A stretch of 5,959 bases of DNA, taken from positions 1 to 5,959 of the forward strand of contig CAKUFW010000104.1 of NCBI GenBank assembly GCA_934650975.1, written 5' to 3'. This document shows positions 3,738 through 5,959 of this stretch, piece by piece. Position 1 is the stretch's first letter, and each line of letters opens with the position of its first letter. The notes beneath the pieces are model-generated. The model was not told where the DNA came from. It saw only the letters and a list, made by a program, of their open reading frames with translations, and did no database searches. This DNA comes from an uncultured Collinsella sp. Its GTDB lineage: Bacteria > Actinomycetota > Coriobacteriia > Coriobacteriales > Coriobacteriaceae. The translations under genes and the position numbers were made by a program.

Positions 3738-5959
3738 ATGACACTCGTATCCAAGACCTTTGAGCTGTACGGCAAGACCTACACCTTTGAGTCCGGCGAG
3801 CTTGCCAAGCAGGCCACCGGCGCTTGTCTGGTCAAGCAGGGCGACACCACGATGCTCGACACCGTGGTCGTCTCCAAGGAGCGCAAGAATTACGACTTCT
3901 TCCCGCTGACCGTCGACTTCAACGAGAAGATGTACGCTGCCGGCCGTATCCCGGGTGGCTACCTCAAGCGTGAGGGCCGTCCCAGCGAGAAGGCCACGCT
4001 CACGGCCCGCATGATCGACCGCCCGATCCGCCCGAGTTTCCCGGACGGTTTCCGCAACGAGGTTCACATCGTCGCCACTTCGCTCGTTGCCGACCAGGTC
4101 AACCCCTTCGACGTCATCAACGTCATGGGTGCCTCCCTGGCCATGACGCTCGGCGGCGTGCCCTTCGAGGGCCCGCTCGCCTGCGTGCGCATCGGCCGTA
4201 ACGTGGAGACCGGCGAGTTTATCGTCAATCCCACCTATGAGGAGCGCGAGAACTCTGACCTGGACCTGGAGCTGGGCGGCTCTGCCGACTTTATCTCGAT
4301 GGTCGAGGCCGGTGCCGAGGAGATCTCCGAGGATGACATGCTCGCCGCTATGAAGTTTGGCCAGGAGGCCCTCGCTGCCTTCTGCCAGGCTCAGGACGAG
4401 TTCGTCGCCGAGTGGGAGCAGATCAACGGTGCCATCGTCAAGAAGGAGTACCCGCTCGACCAGCCCGTCGAGGAGGTCCAGGAGCGCATCTTCGCCCACT
4501 ACGACGAGATGGCCGCTGCCCTGCGCGATGCCGACAAGCTTTCCCGCATCGGTAAGGTCGAGGCTCTGAAGGAGTCCATCCGCGCCGAGTTCACCGACGA
4601 GGAGCAGGCCGCCTGGGAGCGCGAGATCCCCGTGGCGCTCAAGAAGCTCGAGAAGAAGGCCATGCGCACCATGGTCGTCGAGACCGGCGAGCGCGTCGAC
4701 GGTCGTGCCGCCGACGAGATTCGTCCCATCATGGTGAAGGACAACTACCTGCCGCTCGTTCACGGCTCCGGCCTGTTCCAGCGTGGTCAGACCCAGGTGC
4801 TCTCCGTCCTGTCGCTCGGCATGCTTAACGAGGGCCAGCGTCTGGATACCATCGAGCCCACCGAGGGCAAGCGCTATATGCACCACTACAACTTCCCGCC
4901 GTTCTGCACCGGCGAGACCGGCCGCATGGGCAGCCCCAAGCGCCGCGAGATCGGTCACGGCAACCTGGCCGAGCGCGCTCTGCTTCCGGTGCTCCCCGAC
5001 GAGAACGAGTTCCCCTACGCTATCCGTGTGGTCTCCGAGGTCATGGAGTCCAACGGCTCTTCTTCGATGGCTTCGACTTGCGGCTCCACGCTCGCCCTTA
5101 TGGACGGCGGCGTGCCCATTAAGCGCCCGGTCTCCGGTATCGCCATGGGCCTGATCCAGGAGGAGGGCAAGACCGTGGTCTTGTCCGACATCCAGGGTCT
5201 CGAGGACTTCCTGGGCGACATGGACTTTAAGGTCACCGGCACCACCGAGGGCATCACCGCCCTGCAGATGGACAACAAGGCCACCGGTCTTACCTTCGAC
5301 ATCTTGGCCCGCGCCCTGCAGCAGGCCAAGGAGGGTCGCGCCTTCATCCTGCAGAAGATGCTCGATGTGATCCCCGAGCCGCGTCACACCACGCGCAGCA
5401 CCGCTCCGCGCATCGTCTCCATCCAGGTTCCGACCGATAAGATCCGCGACGTCATCGGTTCCGGCGGCAAGGTTATCCGCGGCATCCAGGACGAGACCGG
5501 CGCTTCGGTCGACATCCAGGAGGACGGCACCGTCTTTGTCGGCGGCACCGGCGAGTCCGTCGACCAGGCCGTCGAGCGCATCAAGCTCATCATCAAGGTT
5601 CCCGAGCCGGGCGAGGAGTACACCGGTCGCGTGGTCTCCATCCAGCCCTTCGGCGCCTTCGTGAACCTGCTGCCCGGTAAGGACGGCCTGCTGCACATCT
5701 CCCGCGTCGCCAAGGGCCGCGTGGAGAAGGTCGAGGACGTCCTTAACGTGGGCGACGAGGTCAAGGTCGTCGTCATCGAGGTCGACGATCGCGGCAAGAT
5801 CTCGCTCGATCGCCTGGACAAGCCCGAGGCCCCGGCTCGCGCTGAGGGTGCCTCCGAGGGCGACGGCGAGCACTTCCAGCGCCGTGAGCGTCCGCGTCGC
5901 GAGCGCTCCGAGCGCAGCGACCGTCCGCGCCGTCCCGGCGACAACGGAGGCCGCAAGCC
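3738..5959 (+). CDS. pnp: Polynucleotide phosphorylase (PNPase), 3' end outside window
   Basis: The first 740 codons of PNPase, the phosphorolytic 3'-5' exoribonuclease that also adds tails and is a core of RNA decay complexes. The frame is open to the window edge without a stop. Domains in order are a first RNase PH-like core (about 1-145, with FNEKMYAAGRIPGG), a helical linker domain (about 195-320), and a second, catalytic RNase PH core (about 325-545). The second core has GETGRMGSPKRREIGHG (392-408), the phosphate-binding serines S441-S443 in ESNGSSSMAS, and the catalytic acidic pair D484 and D490 before LGDMDF. A KH domain with GSGG (574-577) and an S1 domain (about 626-693, FGAFVNLLPGKDGLLHIS) follow. 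After the S1 domain comes a disordered Arg/Glu/Ser/Pro-rich tail (RRERPRRERSERSDRPRRP) that is still running at the edge. The start is ATG with AAAGGAG 4 nt upstream. No convincing promoter of its own is seen, so read-through from rpsO may supply transcription. Confidence 0.97.
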   Translation, partial: MTLVSKTFELYGKTYTFESGELAKQATGACLVKQGDTTMLDTVVVSKERKNYDFFPLTVDFNEKMYAAGRIPGGYLKREGRPSEKATLTARMIDRPIRPSFPDGFRNEVHIVATSLVADQVNPFDVINVMGASLAMTLGGVPFEGPLACVRIGRNVETGEFIVNPTYEERENSDLDLELGGSADFISMVEAGAEEISEDDMLAAMKFGQEALAAFCQAQDEFVAEWEQINGAIVKKEYPLDQPVEEVQERIFAHYDEMAAALRDADKLSRIGKVEALKESIRAEFTDEEQAAWEREIPVALKKLEKKAMRTMVVETGERVDGRAADEIRPIMVKDNYLPLVHGSGLFQRGQTQVLSVLSLGMLNEGQRLDTIEPTEGKRYMHHYNFPPFCTGETGRMGSPKRREIGHGNLAERALLPVLPDENEFPYAIRVVSEVMESNGSSSMASTCGSTLALMDGGVPIKRPVSGIAMGLIQEEGKTVVLSDIQGLEDFLGDMDFKVTGTTEGITALQMDNKATGLTFDILARALQQAKEGRAFILQKMLDVIPEPRHTTRSTAPRIVSIQVPTDKIRDVIGSGGKVIRGIQDETGASVDIQEDGTVFVGGTGESVDQAVERIKLIIKVPEPGEEYTGRVVSIQPFGAFVNLLPGKDGLLHISRVAKGRVEKVEDVLNVGDEVKVVVIEVDDRGKISLDRLDKPEAPARAEGASEGDGEHFQRRERPRRERSERSDRPRRPGDNGGRK

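Noticed and set aside
3690..5873. A 727-codon open frame on the - strand across pnp
   Set aside because: Same cause: it mirrors the pnp frame, which lacks TTA/CTA/TCA. The low-complexity Leu/Gly/Asp/Val content is what antisense of a GC-rich gene gives.
1..5959. A novel accessory, defence or mobile system
   Set aside because: All coding space is accounted for by conserved housekeeping genes, and there are no direct-repeat arrays, transposase or integrase genes, or compositional breaks.

Overview
The window is a compact, high-GC, single-strand stretch of bacterial housekeeping DNA. Seven genes are all on the + strand: phoH (5' end missing) - ybeY - dgkA - era - recO - rpsO - pnp (3' end missing). 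The block phoH-ybeY-dgkA-era-recO is a conserved order best known from Gram-positive bacteria. The strong avoidance of TTA/CTA/TCA codons fits a GC-rich genome. Together with the short integral-membrane DgkA, which typical high-GC Streptomyces-type actinobacteria lack at this position, this suggests an actinobacterium of the class Coriobacteriia, perhaps a Collinsella-like gut organism. That placement is inference from style and order, not from a marker comparison.

Positions 1-3170 look like one operon. phoH and ybeY overlap by 4 nt (TTGA), ybeY-dgkA are 9 nt apart, dgkA-era 12 nt and era-recO 12 nt. The cdd gene often found between dgkA and era in Firmicutes is absent, as is a pgpH/yqfF-type gene between phoH and ybeY. 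Positions 3171-3308 are a non-coding leader with a possible extended -10 promoter and hairpin-forming sequence before rpsO (ribosomal protein S15). A strong intrinsic terminator follows rpsO at 3603-3634. About 100 nt of hairpin-rich leader then precedes pnp (polynucleotide phosphorylase), which runs off the right edge.

The genes share a theme. YbeY (16S rRNA 3'-end processing), Era (binds the 3' end of 16S rRNA on the 30S), S15 (primary 16S-binding protein) and PNPase (3'-5' exonuclease) all act in small-subunit maturation and RNA quality control. PhoH is an RNA-linked ATPase family, RecO serves recombination repair, and DgkA recycles the undecaprenyl lipid carrier.

I found no mobile element, CRISPR array, tRNA/rRNA gene, toxin-antitoxin pair or defence system. 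No undescribed system is evident. The points most worth a second look are the acidic N-terminal extension and relaxed G4/G5 motifs of Era, the candidate leader RNA structures before rpsO and pnp, and the clustering of the window's only TTA and TCA codons at the start of dgkA.
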